This document shows, in pieces, positions 24,171 through 33,156 of a DNA stretch of 64,000 nt. Where the stretch lies: assembly GCA_016871895.1 (NCBI GenBank), contig VHBO01000009.1, positions 1 through 64,000 of the forward strand, read 5' to 3'. The notes beneath the pieces were generated by a model. That model was not told the DNA's origin. It was given only the letters and a program-made list of their open reading frames with translations, and ran no database searches. A program made the position numbers and the translations under genes. The first letter of the stretch is position 1, and each line of letters begins with the position of its first letter. This DNA comes from Gemmatimonadota bacterium (GTDB lineage Bacteria; Gemmatimonadota; Gemmatimonadetes; Gemmatimonadales; Gemmatimonadaceae).

Positions 24171-25400
24171 TCAGGGCGCGTCGAACGTGACGCGCGCCCG
24201 ATCGAGCAGTGGCCCTCCCGTCATCGCGGCGGGACGCTGCTCCGCCAGCACGACGGGCCGCCCCGCGAGCGTCGTCAACTCCACCACCCACCGTCGGCCG
24301 GCCGGCGCGACCACCCGCCCGAGCAACGACGCGAACTCCGCCGCCTCGGCCAGGTCGTCCCAGACGGTGAGCCAGCTGATCGCCTGGCCCCCGTCGACGG
24401 CGATCACCTGGTACCGATCGCCGTCCCATCCGGCGGCGCCACGCACCGCCACCGCCTCATCCCGAAGCTGCTGATACAGAAAGAGCCGCGTCTCGAATTC
24501 GCCGAGGTTGTCCTCGTGCACCACCGAGCCGCGCCGCGGCGCACCGAGCCGGATGCGCGTCGGACGGTCGGGGATGGAATCGAGGAACTTCTCGGGATGC
24601 AGGATCTGCTCCGTCGATTCCGCGAACGGCGAAAGGACGGAACGGCCGGCGCGAGCCGCCGCGAATCGACGGACGAACTCGGCGCCACTCAGGTACGGGA
24701 AGAGCAACGTCTCCTGCAGGAACATCGGCGCCGCCGCGAACTGCGGCATCCCCTCCTGCGACGACCGGATCGTCTCGCGCAACGCGCCCCAGCCGCCGGG
24801 GAGGCGCGACTCGATATCCCCTCCCGTCATCACCTGTAACTGCTCATACGTCGCCTGCCCTTCCACCACCGCCTGCATCGCGACCATCCGATCGTTGTCA
24901 CCCTGCAGCGTCTGGATGGAATCGAGCCGCACGTGCTGGTCCTGCAGCGCGTGCATCAACTCGTGCGTGATCGTGACGTCCCGCAGTTCGGCGGCCTCCC
25001 CCTCGACGACGTAGAGGACCTTCGTCTTGGGGTCGTAGTAGCCGGCTACCTGCTCGGTCAGGAGGTCGAGATAAAAGGCGCGGAGATCGAGCGTGTCGGG
25101 GAGGAGGCCGAGGAGCCGATAGGCCGCGGCGGTCCCGGCGAGCTGCAGCGGTGTCATCTGCGCCTGCATCTCGGCTTCGAGGAAGCCGCGTACCTCATCG
25201 CGTGTGCGGTCCTGCAGCACCGGCAATCGCCGGAAGGTGAGTCCCGACGCCTCCTCGAGCTTCGGGATCGCCGCGCGCACCTGACGACGATACGGTCCCT
25301 CGTACCCCGGCGGCTCAGCGGCACACCCGACGAGCAGCACCATCGAGAGGAGCGACGCGGCGGCGCGGCGATGCCGCTCGGCCGAGACGAACGATCGCAT
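24171..25400 (-). CDS. Lipoprotein zinc metalloprotease-like protein
   Basis: 409 residues from ATG 25400, giving a lipoprotein signal ending LSMVLLVGCAAE. A helical N-terminal part is followed by DPKTKVLYVVEG and the gluzincin motif ITHELMHALQDQH (HExxH), then a conserved-looking VVEGQATYEQLQV. The second half (from ~residue 230) has no motif I recognise. It is probably a membrane-anchored periplasmic protein; protease activity is inferred from HExxH alone. The downstream ATG-stop gap to the prepilin peptidase gene is 2 bp, so they are co-transcribed. Confidence 0.75.
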   Translation of the reverse strand: MRSFVSAERHRRAAASLLSMVLLVGCAAEPPGYEGPYRRQVRAAIPKLEEASGLTFRRLPVLQDRTRDEVRGFLEAEMQAQMTPLQLAGTAAAYRLLGLLPDTLDLRAFYLDLLTEQVAGYYDPKTKVLYVVEGEAAELRDVTITHELMHALQDQHVRLDSIQTLQGDNDRMVAMQAVVEGQATYEQLQVMTGGDIESRLPGGWGALRETIRSSQEGMPQFAAAPMFLQETLLFPYLSGAEFVRRFAAARAGRSVLSPFAESTEQILHPEKFLDSIPDRPTRIRLGAPRRGSVVHEDNLGEFETRLFLYQQLRDEAVAVRGAAGWDGDRYQVIAVDGGQAISWLTVWDDLAEAAEFASLLGRVVAPAGRRWVVELTTLAGRPVVLAEQRPAAMTGGPLLDRARVTFDAP

Positions 25401-25402
25401 CG

Positions 25403-26218
25403 TCAGACCGCGGGGAAGAAGGCGCCGACGTACCACGCGACGATCGCATCCCCCCACAACAGGGCCACCAGCCCCGCGGGGGCGAGGAAGACGCCGAACG
25501 GGACGAGCGGCAGCGCATACATCTCCCCGCGCCGCCGGGCGAGGAGCCACCCGACCGGAGCCACGAGCCCGAGGAAGACCACTGTCGCGAGGACGGCGGC
25601 GAGCATCACGGTGAGGATCGCGCGACCGGGTCCGACGAGCGCCCCGACGAACGCCATCAGCGTGACATCACCCTGCCCCATCGCCTCCTTCCCGAGGGCG
25701 ACCTCACCCAACCAACCGATGATGGCGATCAATCCGGCACCCGCGCAGGCGCCGACGAGCGCGTCCCACGGCCCGGCGAACGGTCCCGGCGTCCCCTGCA
25801 GGAAGGCGAGCACCGCGAACGCGAACGCGGTGAGGAACCCGGTGACGGTGAAGCCATCGGGGATCACGTAGTCCCGCAGGTCGGTGACGGCGATGCCGAG
25901 CAGGATCGTCCCGGCGACCGCGACGCGCACCGCCGTGAGCGTCGGCCCGAAGGCGGACCACGCGCCGAGCCAGAGGGCGGCGCTCGCGAGTTCGACGGCG
26001 GGATACAGTACGGCGATGGGCGCGGCGCAATGCCGGCACCGCGCGCGACGGAGTACCCAGCTCAGCACCGGGACGTTGTCGTACCACGCGATGGGATGCC
26101 CGCAGCCGGGGCATCGGGACCGCGGTCGGACGATCGACTCGTCCTTCGGCCAACGAACGATGCAGACGTTGAGGAACGAGCCGAGGATGGCGCCGAGCGC
26201 CGCAACGAAGGCCGTCAC
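25403..26218 (-). CDS. pilD: Prepilin peptidase / N-methyltransferase (A24 family)
   Basis: 271 residues from GTG 26218, overlapping the upstream stop as GTGA. It shows the N-terminal methyltransferase region GSFLNVCIVRWP with a four-Cys zinc site (CPGCGH..CRHC), then membrane helices with the two catalytic Asp in TDLRDYVIPDG and GQGDVTLMAF. It processes type IV pilin-like leader peptides at the inner membrane. Its likely ATPase partner, a PilB/GspE-type protein, lies far off at 61-63 kb. Confidence 0.93.
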   Translation of the reverse strand: MTAFVAALGAILGSFLNVCIVRWPKDESIVRPRSRCPGCGHPIAWYDNVPVLSWVLRRARCRHCAAPIAVLYPAVELASAALWLGAWSAFGPTLTAVRVAVAGTILLGIAVTDLRDYVIPDGFTVTGFLTAFAFAVLAFLQGTPGPFAGPWDALVGACAGAGLIAIIGWLGEVALGKEAMGQGDVTLMAFVGALVGPGRAILTVMLAAVLATVVFLGLVAPVGWLLARRRGEMYALPLVPFGVFLAPAGLVALLWGDAIVAWYVGAFFPAV

Positions 26219-26979
26219 GACGGGGGCCGGAGCAGGTAGAGCGCGATCCCTGCCGCGACCGCGACGTTCAACGACTCCGCTCCCGGCGCCATCGCGAGCG
26301 CCACGCGCTCCGCACAGGCGGCAGCGACCGACGCCGAAAGCCCGGCGCCCTCGTTCCCGACCACGAGCGCGAGCCGTGCGGGGTTCCCCGCCTCCTCGAT
26401 TGGACACCCCCCGATGTCGGCCCCCCAGAGCGGGAGGCCACCTTCCGTGAGCAGCGCCAGCAGCGGGGCGAGCTCGCAGTCGACGGTCGGATGGCGGAAC
26501 TGGATGCCGACCGCCGACCGCACCACCTTCGCGTTCCACGGATCCACCGTCCCCGGGAGCACACACGTGGCATCGACCCCGAGCGCCGCCGCCGTCCGTA
26601 GCAACGTCCCGACGTTCCCGGGGTCCTGGATGCCGTCGAGGACCAACAGACGTCGGGGTGCCCGCGTCGCGAGCCACGCCAGCGAATGCGCGGGTCGCTC
26701 CGCGACCGCGAGGATCCCTTGCGGCTGTTCGGTGTCACAAGCGGAGAGGAACTCGCGCTCCGAGACCCGGAGCACGGGGACGTCCCGGGCGTGGAGCTGC
26801 GCCGCCAGCGCCGCGCCGCGGGGCGAGCGGTCGAGCAGGTCGCAGGTGAGCGCGCCGACGATCGGGAGTGGGGACGCGACCAGCTCCTCGACGACGCGGA
26901 TCCCCTCGGCGACGAAGCGGCCGCTCCGCTCCCTCGCCTTGCGGCGCGTCAGGTCCCTCGCTACGGTCAGAAGTCCCAT
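26215..26979 (-). CDS. SpoU/TrmH-family RNA 2'-O-methyltransferase
   Basis: 254 residues from ATG 26979. An N-terminal RNA-binding substrate domain (RKARERSGRFVAEGIRVVEELV) is followed by the SPOUT domain with LVLDGIQDPGNVGTLLRTA, LALVVGNEGAGLS and AESLNVAVAAGIALY. It methylates ribose in rRNA or tRNA; the exact site is not clear from the sequence. Its start codon overlaps the start codon of the divergent M48 gene within one CATG, so a longer N-terminus (ATG 27033) would lie inside that gene. Confidence 0.92.
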   Translation of the reverse strand: MGLLTVARDLTRRKARERSGRFVAEGIRVVEELVASPLPIVGALTCDLLDRSPRGAALAAQLHARDVPVLRVSEREFLSACDTEQPQGILAVAERPAHSLAWLATRAPRRLLVLDGIQDPGNVGTLLRTAAALGVDATCVLPGTVDPWNAKVVRSAVGIQFRHPTVDCELAPLLALLTEGGLPLWGADIGGCPIEEAGNPARLALVVGNEGAGLSASVAAACAERVALAMAPGAESLNVAVAAGIALYLLRPPS

Positions 26980-27769
26980 GCGTCGAATCGCCCTCGTCCT
27001 CGTCCTCGCCCTCTCGGGCTGCGCCGTCTCCACCCGTCAGGAGGTGGAGATGGGCGCGTCGTATGCCCAGCAGATCGAGCGGGAGCTCCCGGTCATCTCC
27101 GACCCCGAGCTCACGCGCTACATCAACGTACTCGGGGACTCGATCGCCCGCATCGCGGACGCCCGGAACCTCGACTGGCGGTTCTCGATCGTCGACAGCC
27201 CCGACGTGAACGCCTTCGCGGTCCCCGGGGGCTTCATCTACATCAATCGCGGGCTGATCGAACGCGCCGAGACGATGGCGCAGGTGGCCAGCGTGCTCGG
27301 GCACGAGATCGGCCACGTCACGATGCGCCACTCGATCCAGCAGATGCAGAAGGCGCAGGGCGCCAACATCGGCATCACCGCGGTCTGCGTGCTGACGAGC
27401 ATCTGCAACAGTGAGGCGAGTCAGGCCGCGATCAACATCGGCGCGAACGCGGCGTTCGCGAGCTTCTCCCGCGCCGACGAGGACCAGGCCGACGAGGTCG
27501 CGATCCCCTACCTCGTGCAGGCCGGGATCGACCCGAACGGGATCCCGGAGATGTTCCGCATCCTCCTCGACGAGCGCACGCGGAAGCCCGGCGCGCTCGA
27601 CGCGTGGTTCCGCTCGCATCCCCTCGAGGAGGACCGCATCCAGGCGGCGCAGGCGCGCATCGGCGCCCTCCCGGCGGAGTCGCTCCGGGGGCTGACGAAG
27701 GACACGCCGAACTTCCAGGCGTTCAAGCGTCGACTCGCCGCCCTGCCGCCCTCGCCGCCACCGCGCTGA
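26978..27769 (+). CDS. M48-family periplasmic metalloprotease lipoprotein
   Basis: 263 residues with a lipoprotein signal MRRIALVLVLALSGC. The domain has FAVPGGFIYINRGLI, the zinc motif GHEIGHVTMRH and the downstream third-ligand region FSRADEDQADEVA (ExxxD). It resembles Oma1/BepA/YcaL-type proteases acting on outer-membrane protein quality. It is shorter than BepA and lacks the TPR tail. An 8-bp hairpin at 27790-27808 follows it. Confidence 0.92.
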   Translation: MRRIALVLVLALSGCAVSTRQEVEMGASYAQQIERELPVISDPELTRYINVLGDSIARIADARNLDWRFSIVDSPDVNAFAVPGGFIYINRGLIERAETMAQVASVLGHEIGHVTMRHSIQQMQKAQGANIGITAVCVLTSICNSEASQAAINIGANAAFASFSRADEDQADEVAIPYLVQAGIDPNGIPEMFRILLDERTRKPGALDAWFRSHPLEEDRIQAAQARIGALPAESLRGLTKDTPNFQAFKRRLAALPPSPPPR

Positions 27770-27789
27770 CCGCGCGCGCCGCCCATCGC

Positions 27790-27808
27790 CGCCTCGCCCC
27801 GCGAGGCG
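27790..27808. terminator. Possible bidirectional terminator hairpin
   Basis: CGCCTCGC-CCC-GCGAGGCG is a perfect 8-bp stem with a 3-nt loop between two convergent genes. No T-tract follows on either strand, so intrinsic termination is uncertain. Confidence 0.4.
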
Positions 27809-27823
27809 AGCGACCGCGGCGCC

Positions 27824-28657
27824 CTACAGCTGGCTGACGTAGCGCTCGACGAGTCGCCCGAAGGCGTCGGCCGCGCGGGCGCCCTCCTCCATCACCTCGA
27901 CGTGATTGAGCGGGGTCGCCGAGATGCCGGCCCCCGGGTTCGTGATGAGCGAGATCCCCGCGACCTCCATCCCGCAAGCGGCAGCGACGATGACCTCGGC
28001 GACGGTGCTCATCCCGACCGCGTCGGCCCCCATCCGCTCCAACATCCGCACCTCACTCGGCGTCTCGAAGTTCGGCCCGAGGAGACCGGCGTAGACCCCA
28101 CGTGCGAGCGGGATCCCGAGCGCCTGCGCACTCGCCACGAGAAGCTCACGGAGCCGCGGGTGGTAGGCCGCGCTCATATCCGGGAATCGTGTCTCGCCCG
28201 ACTCCACCGGCCCCGTCAGCGGATTCTGTCCGGTGAGGTTGAGGTGATCGACGATGAGCATCAGCTCGCCGGCGGCGAAGCTCCGGCGCACCCCACCCGC
28301 CGCGTTCGAGACGAAGAGCCGTGGGACGCCGAGCGCGTGCAGCACGCGGACAGGGAAGGCGGCGACGCGGGCGGTGTACCCCTCGTACATATGGAACCGA
28401 CCGGCGAGGAGGATCACCTCGCGGCCGCCGAGGCGGCCACCGATCATCTCCCCGCGATGCCCTTCGACCTTCGGCGCGTGAAAGCCGGGAATCTCCCCAT
28501 ACGGGACGCGGCGGGCCCCCTCCACGCGATCGGCGAGGGTGCCAAGGCCGGAGCCGAGGATGATACCGGTGACCGGGGCGGTGACGCCGAGGCGGTCGCG
28601 GACGGCATCGGCGGCGCGGCGCGCATCGATGGTGCCGTGGGACTCCGATCCAGTCAT
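27824..28657 (-). CDS. punA: Purine nucleoside phosphorylase (PNP, trimeric type)
   Basis: 277 residues. Motifs of the PNP/MTAP family are GIILGSGLGTLAD (phosphate loop), GRFHMYEGY, VSNAAGGVR, GPNFETPSEVRML and LITNPGAGIS. The Asn in SLITNPG favours guanine/hypoxanthine nucleosides. It is the last gene of an operon in which nucleotides are stripped to nucleosides, adenosine deaminated and inosine/guanosine phosphorolysed. The ATG overlaps the add stop (ATGA). Confidence 0.95.
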   Translation of the reverse strand: MTGSESHGTIDARRAADAVRDRLGVTAPVTGIILGSGLGTLADRVEGARRVPYGEIPGFHAPKVEGHRGEMIGGRLGGREVILLAGRFHMYEGYTARVAAFPVRVLHALGVPRLFVSNAAGGVRRSFAAGELMLIVDHLNLTGQNPLTGPVESGETRFPDMSAAYHPRLRELLVASAQALGIPLARGVYAGLLGPNFETPSEVRMLERMGADAVGMSTVAEVIVAAACGMEVAGISLITNPGAGISATPLNHVEVMEEGARAADAFGRLVERYVSQL

Positions 28658-29700
28658 CGAGCGACCTCCTGCCGCAGCGCGGCGATCTCGTCATCCACCC
28701 GGGCTAGGAGCGCGGCGCGCGCCGGCTCCGGGAGGAAGGCGTTCACGAACCCCTGCCGCGCGAGCGCGGCGAGCTCATCGAAGCTGAAGTCCAGATGGCG
28801 CGCCGCCAAGCCGTACTCGGTGACGAGGTCGGTCCCGCTCATCAGGCGATTATCGGTGTTGAGCGAGACCGCGACGCCGGCCTCGACCAGCGTGCGCAGC
28901 GGGTGCGCGTCGATCGACGGGATCGTGTGCGTCTGTACGTTGCTCGTCAGACAGCACTCGATGGCGATGCCACGGTCCCGCACCTCACGGAGCAGCACGG
29001 GGTCCTCCACCAGCCGCGTCCCGTGCCCGATGCGGGTCGCGTGGCAGACGTGGATCGCCTCCGCAATCGAGCCGGCCCCGGCGCCCTCGCCGGCGTGGCA
29101 GGTGCAGGCGAGCCCGTGCGCCTCGCAATGGGCGAACGCGGCCTGATGCGCCGCGGCGGGATGCCCCGCCTCGCCGCCGGCGAGGTCGAAGCCGACCACG
29201 CCCGCCGCCTGGAAGTCCACCGCCGTCCACGCAGCCTCCAGCGAGGTCGCGGCCGGCATGTTCCGGATGGCGCAGACGATGACGCGCGCGACGATGCCAT
29301 ACTCCCGCTCCGCGCGCGCGAGGCCGCGCAACGGCGCCTCGACCGCCTGCGCCATCGTGAGGCCACCGCGCGTGTTCAGCACCGGCGCGTACCGCACCTC
29401 GAGGTAGCGGATCCCCTCGCGCGCCGCGTCCTCCGCCAGCTCGTAGGCGATCCGCTCCATCCCCTCGGCCTGCTGCATCACGGAGAGCGTGACGGCGAAT
29501 CGCTCGAGGTATTCCTCGAGGCTCCGCGCGTCCTTCACGAGCATATAGTCGCGCAGCGCCTCCGCGTCGTCGCGCGGCATCGCGACGTGCACGTCCCGCG
29601 CGAGCTCGAGCATCGTGCTCGGACGCACCGAGCCGTCGAGATGGCAGTGCAGCTCCGCCTTCGGCAGGCGGCGAAGGAGGTCGCTGGTGACGACGGTCAC
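28654..29700 (-). CDS. add: Adenosine deaminase
   Basis: 348 residues with a GTG start overlapping the upstream stop (GTGA). Zinc-site and catalytic motifs are present: KAELHCHLDGSVRP, CHAGEG (catalytic Glu), RIGHGTRL and VSLNTDNRLMS (Asp-Asp type site as NTDN). It converts adenosine to inosine, the substrate of the coupled downstream phosphorylase. Confidence 0.94.
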   Translation of the reverse strand: MTVVTSDLLRRLPKAELHCHLDGSVRPSTMLELARDVHVAMPRDDAEALRDYMLVKDARSLEEYLERFAVTLSVMQQAEGMERIAYELAEDAAREGIRYLEVRYAPVLNTRGGLTMAQAVEAPLRGLARAEREYGIVARVIVCAIRNMPAATSLEAAWTAVDFQAAGVVGFDLAGGEAGHPAAAHQAAFAHCEAHGLACTCHAGEGAGAGSIAEAIHVCHATRIGHGTRLVEDPVLLREVRDRGIAIECCLTSNVQTHTIPSIDAHPLRTLVEAGVAVSLNTDNRLMSGTDLVTEYGLAARHLDFSFDELAALARQGFVNAFLPEPARAALLARVDDEIAALRQEVAR

Positions 29701-29927
29701 GCCCCGTCCGCCAGCTGGCGCGCGGAGACGAGTCGCATCACGAAGCCGCCGGTGAGCGGCGTCGCGGGATCGACGACGATGCCGCGGCTGTCCGCGACGG
29801 CCCGGGTGCCTCCGCGCACCTCATCGGCGGCAGCCGCATCGTGTGCAGCGACGGCGTCAAGCACGGTTGAAGCAGAGGGGAGGCGCACGGTCGCGCCGTT
29901 CACGAAGACGACGAGCGAATCGGTCAT
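29697..29927 (-). CDS. Small conserved-looking protein, function unknown (ThiS/MoaD-like size)
   Basis: 76 residues. It starts with a beta-strand-like LVVFVNGATVRLPSASTVLDAVAAHD, which resembles the opening of ubiquitin-like ThiS/MoaD proteins, and ends VMRLVSARQLADGA without the terminal Gly-Gly needed for sulfur transfer. It overlaps its neighbours by 4 bp on both sides (ATGA with the nucleotidase, GTGA with add), so it is surely translated as part of the salvage operon. A beta-grasp fold is a guess. Confidence 0.65.
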   Translation of the reverse strand: MTDSLVVFVNGATVRLPSASTVLDAVAAHDAAAADEVRGGTRAVADSRGIVVDPATPLTGGFVMRLVSARQLADGA

Positions 29928-32900
29928 GGGAGGGGTCGGATGCGTGCCGCCCGCTGCGAGTCGGTGGGCGTCAGGAGCCCGCCGCGCAGCGCACGGAGGT
30001 GATTGACGAGGACGTCGAGGTCGATCACGCCGAGTTCCTCGACCACAGCCTCCGGGCCGAGCGCGGCGCCGTCGCCGCCGGCGACGAGGAAGTCGGTCAT
30101 CACCAGGCGATAACGTCGCCGGTCATCGAGCGTGCGGCCATCGTTCAACCGGATCTCGCGCAGGCGAGACCCCGACGGCGCCGCCGGGTCGAAGGTCAGA
30201 CTCACCCCGGAGATGTGGTAGCGGATCCCGCGGCCGGCGACGAGCGCCTCGAGGTAGCTCCGAAGCGCCCGACCGGGGAGCGTCACGACGACGAGGCGAT
30301 TGGCGAACGGCTGCACCTCGTACACATCGCCCCAGGTGATCGGCCCCGCGCGGAGGTCGGTGCGGATGCCGCCGTTGTTCATCACGGCCACGTCGCCGGC
30401 CCCTGCGGCGCGCTGCGCGTCAGCGATGAGGTTCCCGAGCGCGTACTGGTCCCCGCGACGCGGGAGCGCCTCGGTCGCCTGCGCCACGATCGCCCCGACC
30501 CGAGCTGCGACCGCCGACTCCGCCGCCTCGACGAGGGCGTCGACCGCCGGGTCCTTCGGCAGGCTGTCGCTGACCACGGCGCGGACCTCCGGCAGTACGC
30601 CGGCGCCGTCGGCGGGGAGGTCGATGATCCCGATCGCCCAGCCGCTCGAGCGCGCCTGCACGATCGGGATCCCGTTCACGATGGTCGACACCGCGGAATG
30701 CGTGTGCCCGCTCACGATGGCGTCGACGGCGCCGCGGTCGAGGCGGTTCGCGACGTCGATGATCTCGCCGGTGCACCGTCCGTTCGTGCAGAAGGCGCCC
30801 ATATGCGCGACGACCACCACCCGCTCCGCCCCGCGGGCCCGCAGCGCGCGCGCCCGCGCCTGCACCACGGGCACCGGGTCGGCGAAGCGGAGGTCCGCGA
30901 CCTGCGTGGGCATCGTCGTCCGCGGCGTGGCCGGATCCGCGATGCCGATCACACCGACGCGCATCCCGTCGACGACGAGCAGCGTGTCATCGGGGATCCA
31001 CGGCACGTCGCGGCCGTCCGCATAGGTCACGTTCGCGCCGAGGATCGGCGCCGCGAATTCGCGCATCCGAGCGCGGAGGGTGTCCTGCCCCCAGTCGAAC
31101 TCGTGGTTTCCCAGCGCGCCGGCCTGTACGTCGAGCGCTTCGAGCACCGGGACCACCGTCCGTCCGTAGGCGAGGTTCGACGCCGCGGTCCCTTGGAAGA
31201 GATCGCCGCCGTGCAGCACGAGCGGCACGCAGCTCGGCGCGCACTCCGCGGCGGCCCGGGTGAGTGCGGTCGCGAGCTCCGCCGCACCGCCGCGGTTCCC
31301 GACGTTGCCGTCCGGCCGTGCGGTGAAGGCGCCGTGGAAGTCGTTGATGGTGAGCACCCGGAGCCCGCGACGCGGCGCGCGCAGCGTCCAATTCACCTCG
31401 CCAATCTCCGTCGGCCGGAGCACGCCCCGACGGCGAACTTCCGCGATGAGGAGGTCACGGATCTCAGTCGGCGACTCGAACACCACGGGCGCGCCGCGCA
31501 GCATCGCGTAGCCGCCCCCGCCCGACGCGCGGTAGTTGTTCACCGCGACGGTGAACGAATCGGTGTCCGCGACGGGTCGGCCGCGGACCTCGAGCCGCGT
31601 GATGCGATGCCCCATCGGTCGCCCGAGATCCATCTCGTACGTCGCGCCGGCGAGGAGATCGAAGTTGTAGCCGGGGATCCGCGGGTCCGGGACGGCGCGG
31701 AGCCCGCCGGCGCCATCGCGTTCCACCAGCCAATAGCGCGCGCTGTGCTCAAGGAAGGCGCGGACCTGCGCCCCGGAGAGTCGAAGGGCACGCAGCGTGT
31801 TCTCGTACGGGTAGAGCTGGGCGATCTGCGCGACGGTCACCGGCCCCGCCGGGATCGTCGCGTCCAGCGTGAAGGCGGAGGCGATGCTCAGCTCGGCGCC
31901 GGAGGCCCGGAGCTGGGTCTCCTGGATGAGGTCGATGAGCGGGAGGTCCCGTACCCGAGCCGAATCGGTGCGGAACTCCCCGTCGGCGCGGCCGATCACG
32001 GCGGTCGAGTGGGCGATCGCCGCGCGATGCGCCCGCTCCACGGCACGGACGACCGCCGCCTGCTCCGCGTGCCCGCGCGCTTGGACGAGGGTGCCGCGCT
32101 TCGTCGTCACCTGCCAGCGCCCATCGCGCCGCGCGAGCGCGACCGTGGCGACCGCGACGCTCGTCGCCCAGTTGCGCGGCTGCACGACGAGGACGCCGTT
32201 GATGGTCGTGTCGGCGACCTCGCGATGCGAATGGCCGATGACCAGCACGTCGATCCCCGGCACCTCCCGGGCGACGCGTGCCATCGGATTCTCCGACGGC
32301 ACGCCGGTGGAGACGGAATCGTACGACGCCTCACCATCGAGCCCCGCGTGCGCGACGACCACGACGAGATCGGCGCCCGCCGCCCGGACCCGCGGGATCT
32401 CCGCGGCGACCGCCGCGGCGATGTCACGGACCGTGACGCGCCCCCGGAGGTGGTCGCGGTCCCAGACCATCGCGCCGGGGTTCGTGACGCCGATGATGGC
32501 GATGGTGACGCCCGCCCGCGTGACGATGGCGGACCCCGGGAACGCCTTCCCCGAATCGAGACGGTCGGCGTTCACGGCGAGGAACGGGAAGCGCGCCTGC
32601 GCCCGCGCGCGGTCGAGCGTCGCGACGCCGTAATTGAACTCGTGGTTCCCGACCGCCGCCGCGTCGTACCCCATCGCGTTCATCGCCGCGACGACCGGGC
32701 TCGGCGCGAGCGAATCGACCCGCGCGGCGACGTACGTCATCGGGTTCCCCTGCAGGAGGTCCCCTGCGTCGACGAGGACCACCCGGCCAGGCGCGGCGCG
32801 GCGGAGCGAGTCGACGATGGTGGCCGCGCGCGCGAGGCCGCGCACCGGGTCGGCGGCGTTCGCGTAATAGTCCCAGCCGCGCAGTCGGCCGTGAACGTCG

Positions 32901-32998
32901 GTGGTGGCAGCGATCGCGAGCTCGACGGTGCCCTGGGCACCGAGCGGCACGGCGAAGGAGAGGGCGGCGGCCAGCGCCGACAACCGGACGCGAGTCAT
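29924..32998 (-). CDS. Tandem 2',3'-cyclic phosphodiesterase/5'-nucleotidase (YfkN-like)
   Basis: 1024 residues, signal peptide ending VPLGAQ. Two complete UshA/CpdB-type modules lie in tandem. Module 1 (~25-520): TTDVHGRL, DAGDLLQG, GNHEFNYG, VAHAG, GHSHRE, then a 5'-nucleotidase C domain with YPYENTLRALRLSG and NYRASGGGGYAML. Module 2 (~540-1010): NDFHGAF, HGGDLFQG, GNHEFDWG, VAHMG, SGHTHS, then NNGGIRTDLRAGPITWGDVYEVQPF. Metal ligands are intact in both. The first module looks like the cyclic-phosphodiesterase type, the second like the 5'-nucleotidase type, as in Bacillus YfkN. It releases phosphate and nucleosides outside the cytoplasm. It is the first gene of the salvage operon. Confidence 0.93.
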   Translation of the reverse strand: MTRVRLSALAAALSFAVPLGAQGTVELAIAATTDVHGRLRGWDYYANAADPVRGLARAATIVDSLRRAAPGRVVLVDAGDLLQGNPMTYVAARVDSLAPSPVVAAMNAMGYDAAAVGNHEFNYGVATLDRARAQARFPFLAVNADRLDSGKAFPGSAIVTRAGVTIAIIGVTNPGAMVWDRDHLRGRVTVRDIAAAVAAEIPRVRAAGADLVVVVAHAGLDGEASYDSVSTGVPSENPMARVAREVPGIDVLVIGHSHREVADTTINGVLVVQPRNWATSVAVATVALARRDGRWQVTTKRGTLVQARGHAEQAAVVRAVERAHRAAIAHSTAVIGRADGEFRTDSARVRDLPLIDLIQETQLRASGAELSIASAFTLDATIPAGPVTVAQIAQLYPYENTLRALRLSGAQVRAFLEHSARYWLVERDGAGGLRAVPDPRIPGYNFDLLAGATYEMDLGRPMGHRITRLEVRGRPVADTDSFTVAVNNYRASGGGGYAMLRGAPVVFESPTEIRDLLIAEVRRRGVLRPTEIGEVNWTLRAPRRGLRVLTINDFHGAFTARPDGNVGNRGGAAELATALTRAAAECAPSCVPLVLHGGDLFQGTAASNLAYGRTVVPVLEALDVQAGALGNHEFDWGQDTLRARMREFAAPILGANVTYADGRDVPWIPDDTLLVVDGMRVGVIGIADPATPRTTMPTQVADLRFADPVPVVQARARALRARGAERVVVVAHMGAFCTNGRCTGEIIDVANRLDRGAVDAIVSGHTHSAVSTIVNGIPIVQARSSGWAIGIIDLPADGAGVLPEVRAVVSDSLPKDPAVDALVEAAESAVAARVGAIVAQATEALPRRGDQYALGNLIADAQRAAGAGDVAVMNNGGIRTDLRAGPITWGDVYEVQPFANRLVVVTLPGRALRSYLEALVAGRGIRYHISGVSLTFDPAAPSGSRLREIRLNDGRTLDDRRRYRLVMTDFLVAGGDGAALGPEAVVEELGVIDLDVLVNHLRALRGGLLTPTDSQRAARIRPLP

Positions 32999-33003
32999 AC
33001 AGA

Positions 33004-33009
33004 AAGGTA
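33004..33009 (-). promoter_or_regulatory. Candidate -10 element (TACCTT) for the nucleotidase operon
   Basis: On the minus strand CTACCTT is followed by five bases and the ATG at 32998. Transcription would start at or next to the ATG, predicting a leaderless mRNA. Confidence 0.4.
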
Positions 33010-33079
33010 GCGGCCCCCCGGCGGACGCCGGGAGGCCGCGTTGCCCGATGCGACGGGGGGTGCCAGCTTGCGAGTGGCC

Positions 33080-33095
33080 GATACAGGACCGTGAC
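33080..33095 (+). promoter_or_regulatory. Near-match Pho operator upstream of udk-phoB-phoR
   Basis: GATAC-AGGACC-GTGAC: second pentamer perfect, first one mismatch from GTTAC, spacing 11 bp, 61 bp before the udk ATG and oriented toward it. Autoregulation of phoBR by PhoB is common in other bacteria, which supports the reading. Confidence 0.45.
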
Positions 33096-33156
33096 GCGCC
33101 CCCCCTCCGACCGCGGCGCCGGCCATCCCATCTTTCTCCGCAGACGTGAACTCACG

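Noticed and set aside
29843-33010. 1055-codon open frame on the plus strand
   Set aside because: It is antisense to the tandem nucleotidase, whose two modules have all metal motifs. The frame is an Arg/Pro/Asp-rich shadow typical of GC-rich DNA.
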